Shown: one piece after another, positions 43,837-51,986 of the stretch
Layout of the letters: each line of letters begins with the position of its first letter
Numbering within the stretch: position 1 is the first letter of the stretch
Virus record (IMG/VR): IMGVR_UViG_3300044988_000895
Span: 1-63,112 of that record
DNA: 63,112 bases
Source: a virus
Strand: one strand, 5' to 3'
Notes under the pieces: generated by a model
The model's input: the letters and a program-made list of their open reading frames with translations, nothing else
What the model was told of the DNA's origin: nothing
Databases searched by the model: none
Made by a program: the position numbers and the translations under genes

Positions 43837-43851
43837 GTGTTATCCATTTAA

Positions 43852-43889
43852 AAATAAACCATGGAAGTTTAAATTTCCATGGTTTATTT
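43852..43889 (-). terminator. Intrinsic terminator, 15-bp stem
   Basis: AAATAAACCATGGAA at 43852-43866 pairs with TTCCATGGTTTATTT at 43875-43889 around an eight-base loop. T-rich tracts lie on both sides, so it can work in either direction. It lies just downstream of the interrupted secreted-protein gene on the minus strand and before the cytidylyltransferase start. Confidence 0.75.
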
Positions 43890-43907
43890 ATTTTTTTATT
43901 AGACACA

Positions 43908-44492
43908 TTAATCCTTAGGATTAAATATCTCACGCTTTCTGAAAATTATTTCATCTTCATTTCCCTTAGATTTTTTTGCTTCTTTTTCGGCTTCTTCAAA
44001 CCAAATTTTCCACAACAAAGCGATTGAATCTTTGGTTGTAGGACTATGATTTGGCAATGGTCCAAAATCAACATGCTTGTTATTGCCACAATATTGACCA
44101 CTAATCATTACCAAACTATGTCTAGCACATTGACTAACCAATAAATCTTCATCATTAACCCTTTCGATGATATCTTCAAGGTATTTAGTCTTGTACTTGT
44201 GAGCTATAAGCAAAGCAGCAGACTTAATTCTTTCGTCCGAACGACCTAAAGTAGCTTTAAACATTATTTCGTTCATGGAATCTAATTGTCTAGCTAATGC
44301 TTGAACATACAACCAATCTTGGTTAATTCTTTTCTTTTGAGAATCACTAAAAGTTGAACTTCCATCAACTGATGGAGCCTCCAAGTTTCTTACAATGAAA
44401 CCTGCAGGATTATCGTTATCTTTTCAACCAGCTTGTAATTTTGGTGTAAGACCAACATACAATAAGACAATCAAAGTAAAGTACCTTATCAT
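43908..44492 (-). CDS. Secreted protein gene interrupted by in-frame UGA after the signal peptide
   Basis: An ATG at 44492 with a good aaggaaggtc ribosome site opens a classical signal peptide (MIRYFTLIVLLYVGL, cleavage near LQAG). Codon 23 is TGA (44424-44426). The same frame then continues with DNDNPAGFIVRNLEAPSVDG to the stop at 43908, giving about 193 codons if UGA were read. The mature part is helical with repeat-like segments (IKSAALLIAHKYKTKYLEDI), perhaps HEAT-like. The only start after the UGA is a TTG without ribosome site, so the part would be neither translated nor exported by itself. Readthrough, a true null mutation or a sequencing error are the options. UGA serves as a normal stop elsewhere in the window. 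Confidence 0.6.
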
Positions 44493-44562
44493 TATGACCT
44501 TCCTTTCTTAATGTTATTTTACTACATTTCTTACTAATTTAAACTAAACAAAAGGAGATTCA

Positions 44563-45417
44563 ATGGAATTTTTTGTATCAGTGGAATTAACACCACAAAT
44601 CCAATGGCAGATTGAACTTATGATCGAAAGCTTTAATGCATTAAATATGCAGGATAAACTGCTTATTTGCTTTTGTTCAGACTCGGCAGATGATTTTATT
44701 CCAGACATGGTAAAAAATCTTGGGAATCATGTCAATACTATGCTTATTCGTAATCTTGGGAAAACTAGAGGTCATACTGATCTCAATAAATTTTATGGCA
44801 TAAAAACAGCACTCGAAGAAAAACGACTTGGAAAAAAGTTTTTCGTCCTCGAACCAGATATGGTTATTTGTTCACCACCAAAAATCGAAACAGATGAAAT
44901 TTCATGTCATTTCCAAGTAGATCCAACATTTGTTCCAGAATTCATCAATGAACATACAGACCTAGAAAAATATTTTAACATTCAACCAAATGCAATTGAA
45001 TCAAATCAATGGTCCGCAGCAGGTTCTCCTATATGCTTTGTCAATTTTCCAGTTGAATTTTTTGATCAAATGATCTTAGATGCAGAAGATTATGTCTATA
45101 AACAATTTTACTATAACGAAAAAGTATGGAATAGAAGTATGCAGGTTGTTATGAACATGGCTCTTTATAGATACATTGGAAAATATTATAACGCATACGC
45201 AAGCTTTGATTATAAATCTTCTTTACATTCAAAAATTGTGAATAATTTCATTCATTATGAACATGGATATCAACCATTGTTTCATAAAAATATGTTTCCT
45301 TATAAACCACCACACTTTCTTTCGCTTGGCAATCCGTTTAAAACATTGGCAGAATATTCTCCAACGCCAGCATTTCAATTTATTTCCAACTTATCAAAAC
45401 AATACTTGAAAAGATAA
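44563..45417 (+). CDS. Glycosyltransferase-like protein (284 aa)
   Basis: The layout is that of a GT-A enzyme: LLICFCSDSADDF near residue 35, a helical middle part, and KKFFVLEPDMVICSPP around residue 100, where the acidic EPD takes the DxD position used to bind the metal and nucleotide sugar. The C-terminal half has aromatic residues typical of acceptor binding. A strong aaaggagat ribosome site precedes the ATG. It abuts the ClpP-like gene with one base between. It may add sugars to phage or host surface molecules. The substrate is unknown. Confidence 0.55.
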   Translation: MEFFVSVELTPQIQWQIELMIESFNALNMQDKLLICFCSDSADDFIPDMVKNLGNHVNTMLIRNLGKTRGHTDLNKFYGIKTALEEKRLGKKFFVLEPDMVICSPPKIETDEISCHFQVDPTFVPEFINEHTDLEKYFNIQPNAIESNQWSAAGSPICFVNFPVEFFDQMILDAEDYVYKQFYYNEKVWNRSMQVVMNMALYRYIGKYYNAYASFDYKSSLHSKIVNNFIHYEHGYQPLFHKNMFPYKPPHFLSLGNPFKTLAEYSPTPAFQFISNLSKQYLKR

Positions 45418-45418
45418 A

Positions 45419-46039
45419 ATGTATAAAAAAATTAATGTCCACCCTTTGATCAAAACCAAACATGATGATTTATTCGAACAACCAGTAATTATTAGAGTGA
45501 GAAGATTTTCCGAGTCTTCTTGCGAAACTTTTACTGATCAAATCGATAAAGCTGTCAATTCTGGTCAACCATTCATTCCAATTGTAATCGATTCTTATGG
45601 AGGTCAAGTCTATAGTTTATTGGAAATGATCCAAAAAATGCAGCATTGTGGTCTTCCTTGCCACACAATAGTTGAAGGAAAGGCAATGTCTTGTGGTGCA
45701 ATTTTATTCGCCATGGGAAATCAAAGATATATGTCGCCACATGCCACACTCATGCTACATGAAGTTTCTTCGAATTCTTTCGGTAAAATAGAAGAAATTA
45801 AAGCAGATGCTAAAGAAACAGATAGACTCAATAAGTTGCTTTTCAAACTTATGGCAGAAAACTGTAAGAAAAAATACGACTTTTTCCTTAAACTAGTCCA
45901 CAATAGAAATCATGCGGACTGTTACATAACTGCCACAGAAGCAAAAAAACTTAACATTTGCACAGATATTGGCATACCAACTTTCAAGATTGATGTGAGT
46001 TTGAAATTTTCTTTGGAAAAATTCGGTAACAAGTATTGA
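45419..46039 (+). CDS. ClpP-like serine protease (S14 family)
   Basis: IVIDSYGGQVYSLLEMIQKM and GLPCHTIVEGKAMSCGA match the ClpP fold. The putative triad is Ser91 (in MSCGA), His114 (in LMLHEVS) and Asp183 (in NICTDIG). The Ser-His spacing is near that of ClpP, but the His-Asp spacing is about 20 residues longer, indicating an insert in the handle region. ClpP-type proteases are used by HK97-type phages for head maturation and by cells for regulated proteolysis. Here it has no capsid neighbours. It is translated directly after the glycosyltransferase-like gene. Confidence 0.75.
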   Translation: MYKKINVHPLIKTKHDDLFEQPVIIRVRRFSESSCETFTDQIDKAVNSGQPFIPIVIDSYGGQVYSLLEMIQKMQHCGLPCHTIVEGKAMSCGAILFAMGNQRYMSPHATLMLHEVSSNSFGKIEEIKADAKETDRLNKLLFKLMAENCKKKYDFFLKLVHNRNHADCYITATEAKKLNICTDIGIPTFKIDVSLKFSLEKFGNKY

Positions 46040-46106
46040 TTTATTTTCAATTTCGATTAATTTACTCAAGTCGTTTGATTTCATTTACTGCACGGAGGTA
46101 CTTTGT

Positions 46107-46505
46107 ATGCAACCCAAATTGTGGTTGGTAAGTCTTGCTGGATTTTTTGCCCTTTCGTCTTTTACTGCTTATAAATGTTATGATGCAGCAGAATGTCGAA
46201 ATTACATCTCAATGCTCAGATATGAAAATGGCATGTTGATGAGTGAAATTAATATCTTGGAAAGCAATCCAAAATATAATGATGGTTATCGTGATGCAAT
46301 TATAAAAATTGGTGGTCCTCAATCTCCCGGTAGCTATCAAGACGGATGGGATGCTGCCATTAGAGTTTTAGGCGACAATAGCTATGTCCAAGGATATCAC
46401 AATGCCATAAAACAATTCGGCTATACAAAAGATGGTAATCTTCGTTGGCTGATTGAAGAATCAATACCAACTCAAGCAAAACCCATTAACCCAGTTAAAA
46501 AGTAA
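46107..46505 (+). CDS. Membrane-anchored small protein with YxDGY repeats (132 aa)
   Basis: The N-terminal hydrophobic helix (LVSLAGFFALSSFTAY) is an anchor or signal. Three similar elements follow: YNDGYRDAI, YQDGWDAAI and YVQGYHNAI, spaced about 22-27 residues apart. A very good ggaggt ribosome site is present. Outside or periplasmic location is likely. No function was recognised. Confidence 0.6.
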   Translation: MQPKLWLVSLAGFFALSSFTAYKCYDAAECRNYISMLRYENGMLMSEINILESNPKYNDGYRDAIIKIGGPQSPGSYQDGWDAAIRVLGDNSYVQGYHNAIKQFGYTKDGNLRWLIEESIPTQAKPINPVKK

Positions 46506-46518
46506 AGGAATACTATCA

Positions 46519-46776
46519 ATGTTTGAGCAAGAATCTGTAAGTGTTAATCAGATGGCTGGATTTGGAGATGAAATTGTGAAGTTTATAAAAAAAGACACAC
46601 AAGAAATTATCTGCTTTATTGGAAAACAAGATAGCAAAGATATGATCTTTTTTCAAAAGCCAATCGATTGCGAAGATATGATTTCTATAGCTGAATTAAT
46701 CAGCAAAAAGAAAATGAAAAAAGCACTTGCTAAAGGCAATTTTGGGAAAGCTCAAAAAATAGCAAGTAAATCTTAA
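46519..46776 (+). CDS. Hypothetical small basic protein (85 aa)
   Basis: The start MFEQESVSVNQ at 46519 has an aaaggaat ribosome site, so it was preferred over an upstream in-frame ATG within the previous gene. The product has an alpha/beta part (EIICFIGKQDSKDMIFF) and a lysine-rich C-terminus (KKKMKKALAKGNFGKAQK) that could bind nucleic acid. It is the last gene before a terminator. Confidence 0.55.
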   Translation: MFEQESVSVNQMAGFGDEIVKFIKKDTQEIICFIGKQDSKDMIFFQKPIDCEDMISIAELISKKKMKKALAKGNFGKAQKIASKS

Positions 46777-46793
46777 TCGCAAACACTTGAATT

Positions 46794-46840
46794 AATCTCC
46801 ATTGTTTAAAAACACTCATTAAACAATGGAGATTTTATCT
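46794..46840 (+). terminator. Intrinsic terminator, 16-bp perfect stem
   Basis: AATCTCCATTGTTTAA at 46794-46809 pairs perfectly with TTAAACAATGGAGATT at 46819-46834 around the loop AAACACTCA, followed by a T-rich run. It ends the plus-strand unit of the ClpP-like and small membrane genes. About 90 further bases to the sulfotransferase gene hold nothing else that was recognised. Confidence 0.85.
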
Positions 46841-46929
46841 TAACAATCAAAGTTGATAATTTTTATGCCAAAAGCTTATAATTTTTTGTAACTAAATTTG
46901 CATGTGTCTTCGAATAATGATATATAAGA

Positions 46930-47688
46930 ATGCAAGGAGCATTTCAAAGGCATGGATGCCTATATAAATCCATGATAAATCATCATCATAAATTAATTTA
47001 TATTCACCCACCAAAGACTGGCGGTTGGTCTATTACTGATCTTTGGGGAGCAAGATCGCCAATACCAGAAGAAGAAGGAAAATACGAATTTCTCCCAGTA
47101 CATCACTCAATGAGATTTTATAAAAACTTTAATTTCGACCTAAATCATTATTTCATTTTTGCAACAACAAGAAACCCTTGGGATAGAATTGTATCCGCAT
47201 ACTTTTGGTTAAAAAAAAGTGGCGGAGGAAGACTTCCCAATAATCGAGAAGGTAAGAATTGTAGCTTTGAAGAATATGTCGAATGGCTTATGTTAGGTCG
47301 CATCAGTATGAGTCATGATAAAAATAATCGCAATTGGTCGCACCCAAATCCAGTTTGGGATTGGATTACTATCGACAATCAAGTTTCTGTAGATTATTTC
47401 TGTAATATGCACACATTCAAAGAAGACTTCGAATTTGTTATTGATATTTTAGGAACAAAGAAAAGATTGCCACATTCCAATAAATCATCACATGATGACT
47501 ATAGGAAATATTACACAGATAAATTGGCTGAAAAAATCGCTTTTATATTCAAAAAAGATATAGAATACTTTAAGTATAAATTTGATGATAAAAATTACTC
47601 AGACTTCAATCGAATCGTAAATCCAGAAAAAATAGAAAGATATAGAAAGTTTAGATCCTTGTTCATAAAAGGATTCACAAAACTTTAA
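46930..47688 (+). CDS. Sulfotransferase (252 aa)
   Basis: The 5'-phosphosulfate loop IYIHPPKTGGWS (residues 23-34) and the 3'-phosphate motif TTRNPWDRIVSAYF (about 79-92) of PAPS-dependent sulfotransferases are both intact, followed by the usual helical C-terminal half. The enzyme moves sulfate from PAPS to a hydroxyl or amine of a carbohydrate or a protein. Start choice is open between 46930 and an ATG 14 codons later. Neither has a clear ribosome site, but TATATAAATC lies before the second. It overlaps the convergent peptidase gene by four bases. The target may be a phage glycan or the host envelope. Confidence 0.75.
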   Translation: MQGAFQRHGCLYKSMINHHHKLIYIHPPKTGGWSITDLWGARSPIPEEEGKYEFLPVHHSMRFYKNFNFDLNHYFIFATTRNPWDRIVSAYFWLKKSGGGRLPNNREGKNCSFEEYVEWLMLGRISMSHDKNNRNWSHPNPVWDWITIDNQVSVDYFCNMHTFKEDFEFVIDILGTKKRLPHSNKSSHDDYRKYYTDKLAEKIAFIFKKDIEYFKYKFDDKNYSDFNRIVNPEKIERYRKFRSLFIKGFTKL

Positions 47689-48509
47689 ATTCCAAACACT
47701 TTCTTCGCCCAATCATTGCCATATTTTTTTTTGACAAATATACGCAAAGACTCTGCATCGGAAACAGTTCTGAATTTTTCTAAGTATTCTGTAGCCTCTT
47801 TTTCATTATTGTAAATTGACATACTTCTTTCTATATTCCAACGAACAAAAACAGATAAATCTTCAGATTCATAATTAGACTCATTAGAATCTAAAACCAT
47901 AAGTAATGTTAAAACATAAATGTCAAACTCCAACATGTACCTAACTGTTTCGGCACGAGATTTTATCTGCAAATCTTTTCTGGTGGCACTACCATTCGTA
48001 TAACCAACCCACTCATCAAGCAAATATAATGGTCTATCTCCCCATCCAGATGCTTGTTCCACTAAATACAAATTATAAACACTTCCACGCAAGCTATGAG
48101 GTACATTCTTAGCGACTTTCTCAATCCTAGTCTTTGGCTCAAATAATACACAAGCCTTTCCATCTAAACAATAAAATGCATTAATCGCCCTGCCATCATA
48201 TAACTGATTTCTAACATTTGAATTAATTCCATGTGTCGTTTCATGTGCGGAAGTAATCAAATCAGGATCATCGTAATAACCACCATCATCTACATGCGAC
48301 CTAATATCAGATAAAACATTTCCCAATCTAAAATCAGGCTTGCTATATTGCTTTACTTTAACCCATTTTGGTTCTGGTAATTTCTTTTCAATTATTTTAT
48401 TTTCAATCACATCTTCTTTTTTTTGATCAGACTTATCTTTAATCTTAAGAAATCCAAAAATAGAACCACATAAAAATGCCATAAAAATCAATAAAAATAA
48501 ATTTTTCAT
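47685..48509 (-). CDS. Exported HExxH metalloprotein (274 aa)
   Basis: A hydrophobic N-terminus (MKNLFLLIFMAFLCGSIFG) is a signal or anchor. Residues 89-93 read HETTH in a SAHETTHGINSN context, a zinc-peptidase HExxH motif. LLDEWVGYTNGS about 75 residues later may supply the third ligand (Glu). The start at 48509 has a gagagg ribosome site and was preferred over a GTG four codons upstream. It is coupled to the lipoprotein gene before it. A periplasmic peptidase role is inferred. Confidence 0.6.
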   Translation of the reverse strand: MKNLFLLIFMAFLCGSIFGFLKIKDKSDQKKEDVIENKIIEKKLPEPKWVKVKQYSKPDFRLGNVLSDIRSHVDDGGYYDDPDLITSAHETTHGINSNVRNQLYDGRAINAFYCLDGKACVLFEPKTRIEKVAKNVPHSLRGSVYNLYLVEQASGWGDRPLYLLDEWVGYTNGSATRKDLQIKSRAETVRYMLEFDIYVLTLLMVLDSNESNYESEDLSVFVRWNIERSMSIYNNEKEATEYLEKFRTVSDAESLRIFVKKKYGNDWAKKVFGI

Positions 48510-48517
48510 TTGTCCTC

Positions 48518-49186
48518 TCACTTGTTTGGTACAACTAATGTATAAGAGTATATCCCTGCAGATCTAAGACCATCTTTGAATGGATCTATATAACCATAAC
48601 CAAAACAAACATCACATGGCAAGAAAAACTTTTTCTTTGTTCCATGACACCAAGGACAAACCTTTCCCACAAATCCGCCTTCCATGTCTGTTTTGAATGA
48701 CCAACTTGATTCAAAATTATTTAAACTTATCCATTCCTTATTGCCACTATCTGGATCAGCGAAACAAAAATTCTCAGAATCATATCCAATCACTACAACC
48801 CAATGCCACATCTCAGACCCACTACGCAACAATGCTATAACTGGCTTTCCATTACTTATTTGTTTTTTCAAATAAGAAATACTTCCCCTCGTAACATAAC
48901 ACTTGCATCCATTTTTATTCAAACCAGAAGCAACACCATTTGGAGTCGAAAAACCAATTCTATCACCACGATATTGTCCAGATACCAATACGGATCTTTC
49001 TAGTTCTGACCAATTTACATCTATACCATAATATCTAAGAACCATCTTGTCACACGCTGGTCCACAAGTAATTCCATCTGGTTGTTTCATAAAATATGAA
49101 AAGTTTTTAAGCTGGTGAGACTTTGGATACTCTACTATTGAACAACCGCCAATTAGGAGTAAAACTATGAGTGATAATCTTGCCAT
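48518..49186 (-). CDS. Lipoprotein with C39-like cysteine peptidase domain and CxxC ribbon (222 aa)
   Basis: A lipobox (LLIGGC, Cys15) marks a lipoprotein. The domain that follows resembles C39-family papain-like peptidases: QPDGITCGPACDKMVLRYYG with Cys41, WHWVVVIGYD with the His, and FADPDSGN with the Asp. A C-terminal DnaJ-like zinc ribbon (CPWCHGTKKKFFLPCDVCFGYG) is an unusual addition. C39 enzymes cleave leader peptides or peptide cross-links. A phage-encoded envelope lipoprotein can serve in superinfection exclusion. The ribosome site (gaggtat) lies inside the divergent gene's 5' end. Confidence 0.65.
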   Translation of the reverse strand: MARLSLIVLLLIGGCSIVEYPKSHQLKNFSYFMKQPDGITCGPACDKMVLRYYGIDVNWSELERSVLVSGQYRGDRIGFSTPNGVASGLNKNGCKCYVTRGSISYLKKQISNGKPVIALLRSGSEMWHWVVVIGYDSENFCFADPDSGNKEWISLNNFESSWSFKTDMEGGFVGKVCPWCHGTKKKFFLPCDVCFGYGYIDPFKDGLRSAGIYSYTLVVPNK

Positions 49187-49817
49187 TGCATACCTCGTTA
49201 CAAATGAAAATGATGTGTCCTTTCCAGAATATCAATGGAGTAACAACACAACTCATACTCAAGAAAATCCAAATTATTTTTTCTATTCTTACAAAGATTT
49301 AAATGTGGCTAAGTTTATCCAACCATGTCTTGATCAAAAAGAAAAACCAAATTACTGGAAAGTTAGGCTTTCTGATATAACTCATAAAGATCCTATGAGA
49401 ATTGTTGGCAAAAAATGTGAAGCTATAGAAAAATGTGATACTATAGAACCAAATAATGACCAACGATTTAATTTTGCTTCACTGTTATCTTTGAATTATA
49501 CAAAAAATAAAGTATTCGTAGAGTGGGTTATGAAATATCTTAAAAATGAAGATCGTACATTCTATACAGCTAATGTTGTAACTGAAAAATTACGACTTAA
49601 AATGCTTATGGAACTACCACAAGAAGAAATTTACCTTTCCAGTACGCATGCTTTAGTAAAAGCTGTACTTACTGGAAATTATAAATTATATTGTGCTGCA
49701 TCCGCACATAAACTTATATGGGATGCACCACCAGAATTAAATGTAGCATCATTTGCTAGTGCAGCCATGAATTTAAATACATCAGAAGTCATAAAACTTA
49801 TAGAATCTGTCTTTTAA
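49167..49817 (+). CDS. Hypothetical protein (216 aa), divergently overlapping start
   Basis: Not recognised. Mixed alpha/beta, with Trp/Tyr-rich N-terminal half (PEYQWSNNTTHTQENPNYF) and Ala/Leu-rich C-terminal helices (LYCAASAHKLIWDAPP). Its ATG lies 20 bases inside the 5' end of the divergent lipoprotein gene, and its aggagtaaa ribosome site lies in that gene's signal-peptide region. Confidence 0.6.
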   Translation: MSDNLAIAYLVTNENDVSFPEYQWSNNTTHTQENPNYFFYSYKDLNVAKFIQPCLDQKEKPNYWKVRLSDITHKDPMRIVGKKCEAIEKCDTIEPNNDQRFNFASLLSLNYTKNKVFVEWVMKYLKNEDRTFYTANVVTEKLRLKMLMELPQEEIYLSSTHALVKAVLTGNYKLYCAASAHKLIWDAPPELNVASFASAAMNLNTSEVIKLIESVF

Positions 49818-49870
49818 GGCGGCTACTATTAAAATCTCTTATCATTTCTTATTCTTTTGTTGCTAAATTT

Positions 49871-49907
49871 AACATTAAATTACCAAATTCAAATCAAATT
49901 TAATGTT
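49871..49907. terminator. Hairpin between convergent genes
   Basis: AACATTAAATT at 49871-49881 pairs with AATTTAATGTT at 49897-49907 across a 15-base loop. T-rich and A-rich flanks make it a plausible weak bidirectional terminator between the convergent genes ending at 49817 and 49914. Confidence 0.5.
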
Positions 49908-49913
49908 TCAATC

Positions 49914-50429
49914 CTATTTCTTTAATACTTCAATTACACTTTCACACACACCATCATAATCGCTCTTTAAATTAGTTACCTTGCCAACCCATGTGTCGTC
50001 TTGAAATTCACGCATCCAATGAGGAGTTGGTAATTTAACCTCACTGCCTATTCTTACTGGCTTATCACATATGTAAGTATATTTATTGTTTACTTGTATC
50101 TTCTTTAACACAGGTTTCTTTTCCATAGGCTTCTTCTTCAATACAAGTTTTCTTTTTTTATTTGGTTTCAATTTTTCAATCGAACTTTCACATTTATCTG
50201 GATTAAAAAACCAAGTGTGAAAATTATCTTCAATATCTGCTGGAAAATGAATAACTTTTACCTTAAAATCTTCTACTTCTTCTTTTTTTATACCTTCTAG
50301 CACTGCATAGCGTTCAACATTTACAGGTGAATTTTCAGGAGCAAGAGATTCCCATAGAAATTCCTTGCCTTTATGTTTAAATGTAATAATCTTTTTGACA
50401 ATATTGTTGTCTCTGGAATCTAATTTCAT
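49914..50429 (-). CDS. Hypothetical lysine-rich protein (171 aa)
   Basis: Not recognised. A short alpha/beta N-terminal half (IITFKHKGKEFLWESLAPE) is followed by a strongly basic linker (KPNKKRKLVLKKKPMEKK) and a beta-rich end. The ATG at 50429 with aggaaat ribosome site was chosen. A TTG 25 codons upstream is open but has no ribosome site. The gap of 109 bp to the next gene holds only the late-promoter-like element described there. Confidence 0.55.
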   Translation of the reverse strand: MKLDSRDNNIVKKIITFKHKGKEFLWESLAPENSPVNVERYAVLEGIKKEEVEDFKVKVIHFPADIEDNFHTWFFNPDKCESSIEKLKPNKKRKLVLKKKPMEKKPVLKKIQVNNKYTYICDKPVRIGSEVKLPTPHWMREFQDDTWVGKVTNLKSDYDGVCESVIEVLKK

Positions 50430-50525
50430 TCGTAATTTCCTGTCATAACTAGTAAAATTTATTTCATTGTAAAGTAAATATAACAATTTTTCTATTGCAG
50501 ACAAGACTTATTTCTTAATTTACCT

Positions 50526-50533
50526 CATAAATA
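50526..50533 (+). promoter_or_regulatory. Late-promoter-like element CATAAATA, part of a duplicated 45-bp cassette
   Basis: CATAAATACTTCT resembles the extended T4 late sequence TATAAATACTATT. Only five bases lie between CATAAATA and the ATG, and no Shine-Dalgarno site exists. The same cassette, with one base change, occurs before the ADP-ribosyltransferase-like gene. Confidence 0.55.
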
Positions 50534-50538
50534 CTTCT

Positions 50539-51978
50539 ATGAACTTTAAACAGTGGCTGGAAAATGAAGAAGAAATAGATGTCAATGTATCTAAACCAAA
50601 TTTGGCGACAACTGTTCCTCCATTAAATACAAGTGCATCCAAACCAAAGTTAGGAATCAGACAGAATAAAAGTAAAGAAAAAGTAGAACAACTTGCATTA
50701 GATTACAAAAATAATGGATATTTTCCTAACGCAAAACATCCATTATTTGGACAATGGATTTCAGATAAAAGAACTGGAGATTCAATCATATATCCATCAG
50801 ATAGAGAAGCATGGAAAGATATGGTAGAATTATCTAAAAGTGAAAATTGGAAATATAAACTCCCAGAAACTCCACCATTTGAATTAGGTAGTGGACATCA
50901 AACCAAGCATAGCTATGCCATAAATAATAATATTAAAAATATTACTTCACGGGAAAATATTATAGAAAATAAAAGTAAAGAAAAGGTAGAACAACTTGCA
51001 TTATTTTACAAAAAAAATGGATATTTTCCTAACGCAAAACATCCATTATTTGGACAATGGATTTCAGATAAAAGAACTGGAGATTCAATCATATATCCAT
51101 CAGATAATATAAAATGGAAAGAGATGGTAGAATTATCTAAAAGTGAAAATTGGAAATATAAACTTCCAGAAACTTTACCATTTGAATACAATTACGAATA
51201 TGATTTAAAAAAACAAAGAAATAAAAGAATAGAAGATCTTGCAATATATTATAAAGACCGTGGAAAATTTCCTAATCCATATGACGAACATGATGAATTC
51301 GCTAGAAATCTTGGTCATTTTAGAATGGGAAATATTTACAAGAATAATATTTCCTCATCAGATAATATAAAATGGAAAGAGATGGTAGAATTATCTAAAA
51401 GTGAAAACTGGAAATATAAACTTCCAGATACATGGAACGAAATTCAAAAAAAAGGTGGCTCTTCTGGCGAGATATATATAAAAAATTTATTAGATTTTCT
51501 TAAAATTGAAAATTACACACAACACAAAGAAACATTTTGTGTTGATAAAAGATGTTTACGATTTGATTTTTCTATTGATCATAATAATCAAGATTATTTA
51601 GTAGAATATCAAGGCAAACAACATTATATTCCATCTTTTTTTGGTAAAACAAAAAATAAAAACCCTCAAAAAATAGCAGAAATTGCTCTTAAGGAATTCG
51701 ATAAAATTAAAAAAAGAGACGAAATAAAATACGATTATTGTTTGAAGGAAAAGCTTCCACTTCTTGTGATTCCATATTGGTTTGATAAAGGTGGTATTAA
51801 AGAATTAATCGAAAAATTTATAAAAGAAGATGAATTTAGCACAATTTTTGCAAATCCACCTGTTCCAGATGATAAAAAAGAATATCACGACAGAATGTAT
51901 AAAAAATATTTAGCAGAATCAAAACCAACATTTGAACAATTTCTAATTGGGAAGAACTTTACATATTTTAATGCATAA
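50539..51978 (+). CDS. Nuclease with helicase-associated-type DNA-binding repeats and packaging signal (479 aa)
   Basis: The N-terminus MNFKQWLENEEEID is a capsid-targeting-like signal. Three repeats of about 110 residues follow, each with LALxYKxxGYFPN then LFGQWISDKR-like and KWKEMVELSKSENWKYKLPE-like segments. They recall the helicase-associated (HA) DNA-binding domain. The C-terminal domain (about 320-440) has GEIYIKNLLDFL, CLRFDFSID, DYLVEYQGKQHY and YDYCLKEKLPLLVIPY, the pattern of a PD-(D/E)XK/Vsr-like nuclease with the acidic and QxH residues in place. A packaged nuclease attacking host or rival DNA, or a homing-type enzyme, would fit. Confidence 0.7.
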   Translation: MNFKQWLENEEEIDVNVSKPNLATTVPPLNTSASKPKLGIRQNKSKEKVEQLALDYKNNGYFPNAKHPLFGQWISDKRTGDSIIYPSDREAWKDMVELSKSENWKYKLPETPPFELGSGHQTKHSYAINNNIKNITSRENIIENKSKEKVEQLALFYKKNGYFPNAKHPLFGQWISDKRTGDSIIYPSDNIKWKEMVELSKSENWKYKLPETLPFEYNYEYDLKKQRNKRIEDLAIYYKDRGKFPNPYDEHDEFARNLGHFRMGNIYKNNISSSDNIKWKEMVELSKSENWKYKLPDTWNEIQKKGGSSGEIYIKNLLDFLKIENYTQHKETFCVDKRCLRFDFSIDHNNQDYLVEYQGKQHYIPSFFGKTKNKNPQKIAEIALKEFDKIKKRDEIKYDYCLKEKLPLLVIPYWFDKGGIKELIEKFIKEDEFSTIFANPPVPDDKKEYHDRMYKKYLAESKPTFEQFLIGKNFTYFNA

Positions 51979-51981
51979 ATA
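51974..51981 (+). promoter_or_regulatory. Late-promoter-like element CATAAATA, second cassette copy
   Basis: It overlaps the stop codon of the nuclease gene and lies five bases before the ATG of the ADP-ribosyltransferase-like gene, again without Shine-Dalgarno site. From here the 45-bp block differs by one base from the copy at 50526. Confidence 0.55.
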
Positions 51982-51986
51982 CTTCT

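Noticed and set aside
46453-46518. Longer N-terminus for the 46519 gene
   Set aside because: It overlaps the preceding gene by 50 bp in another frame and has no ribosome site.
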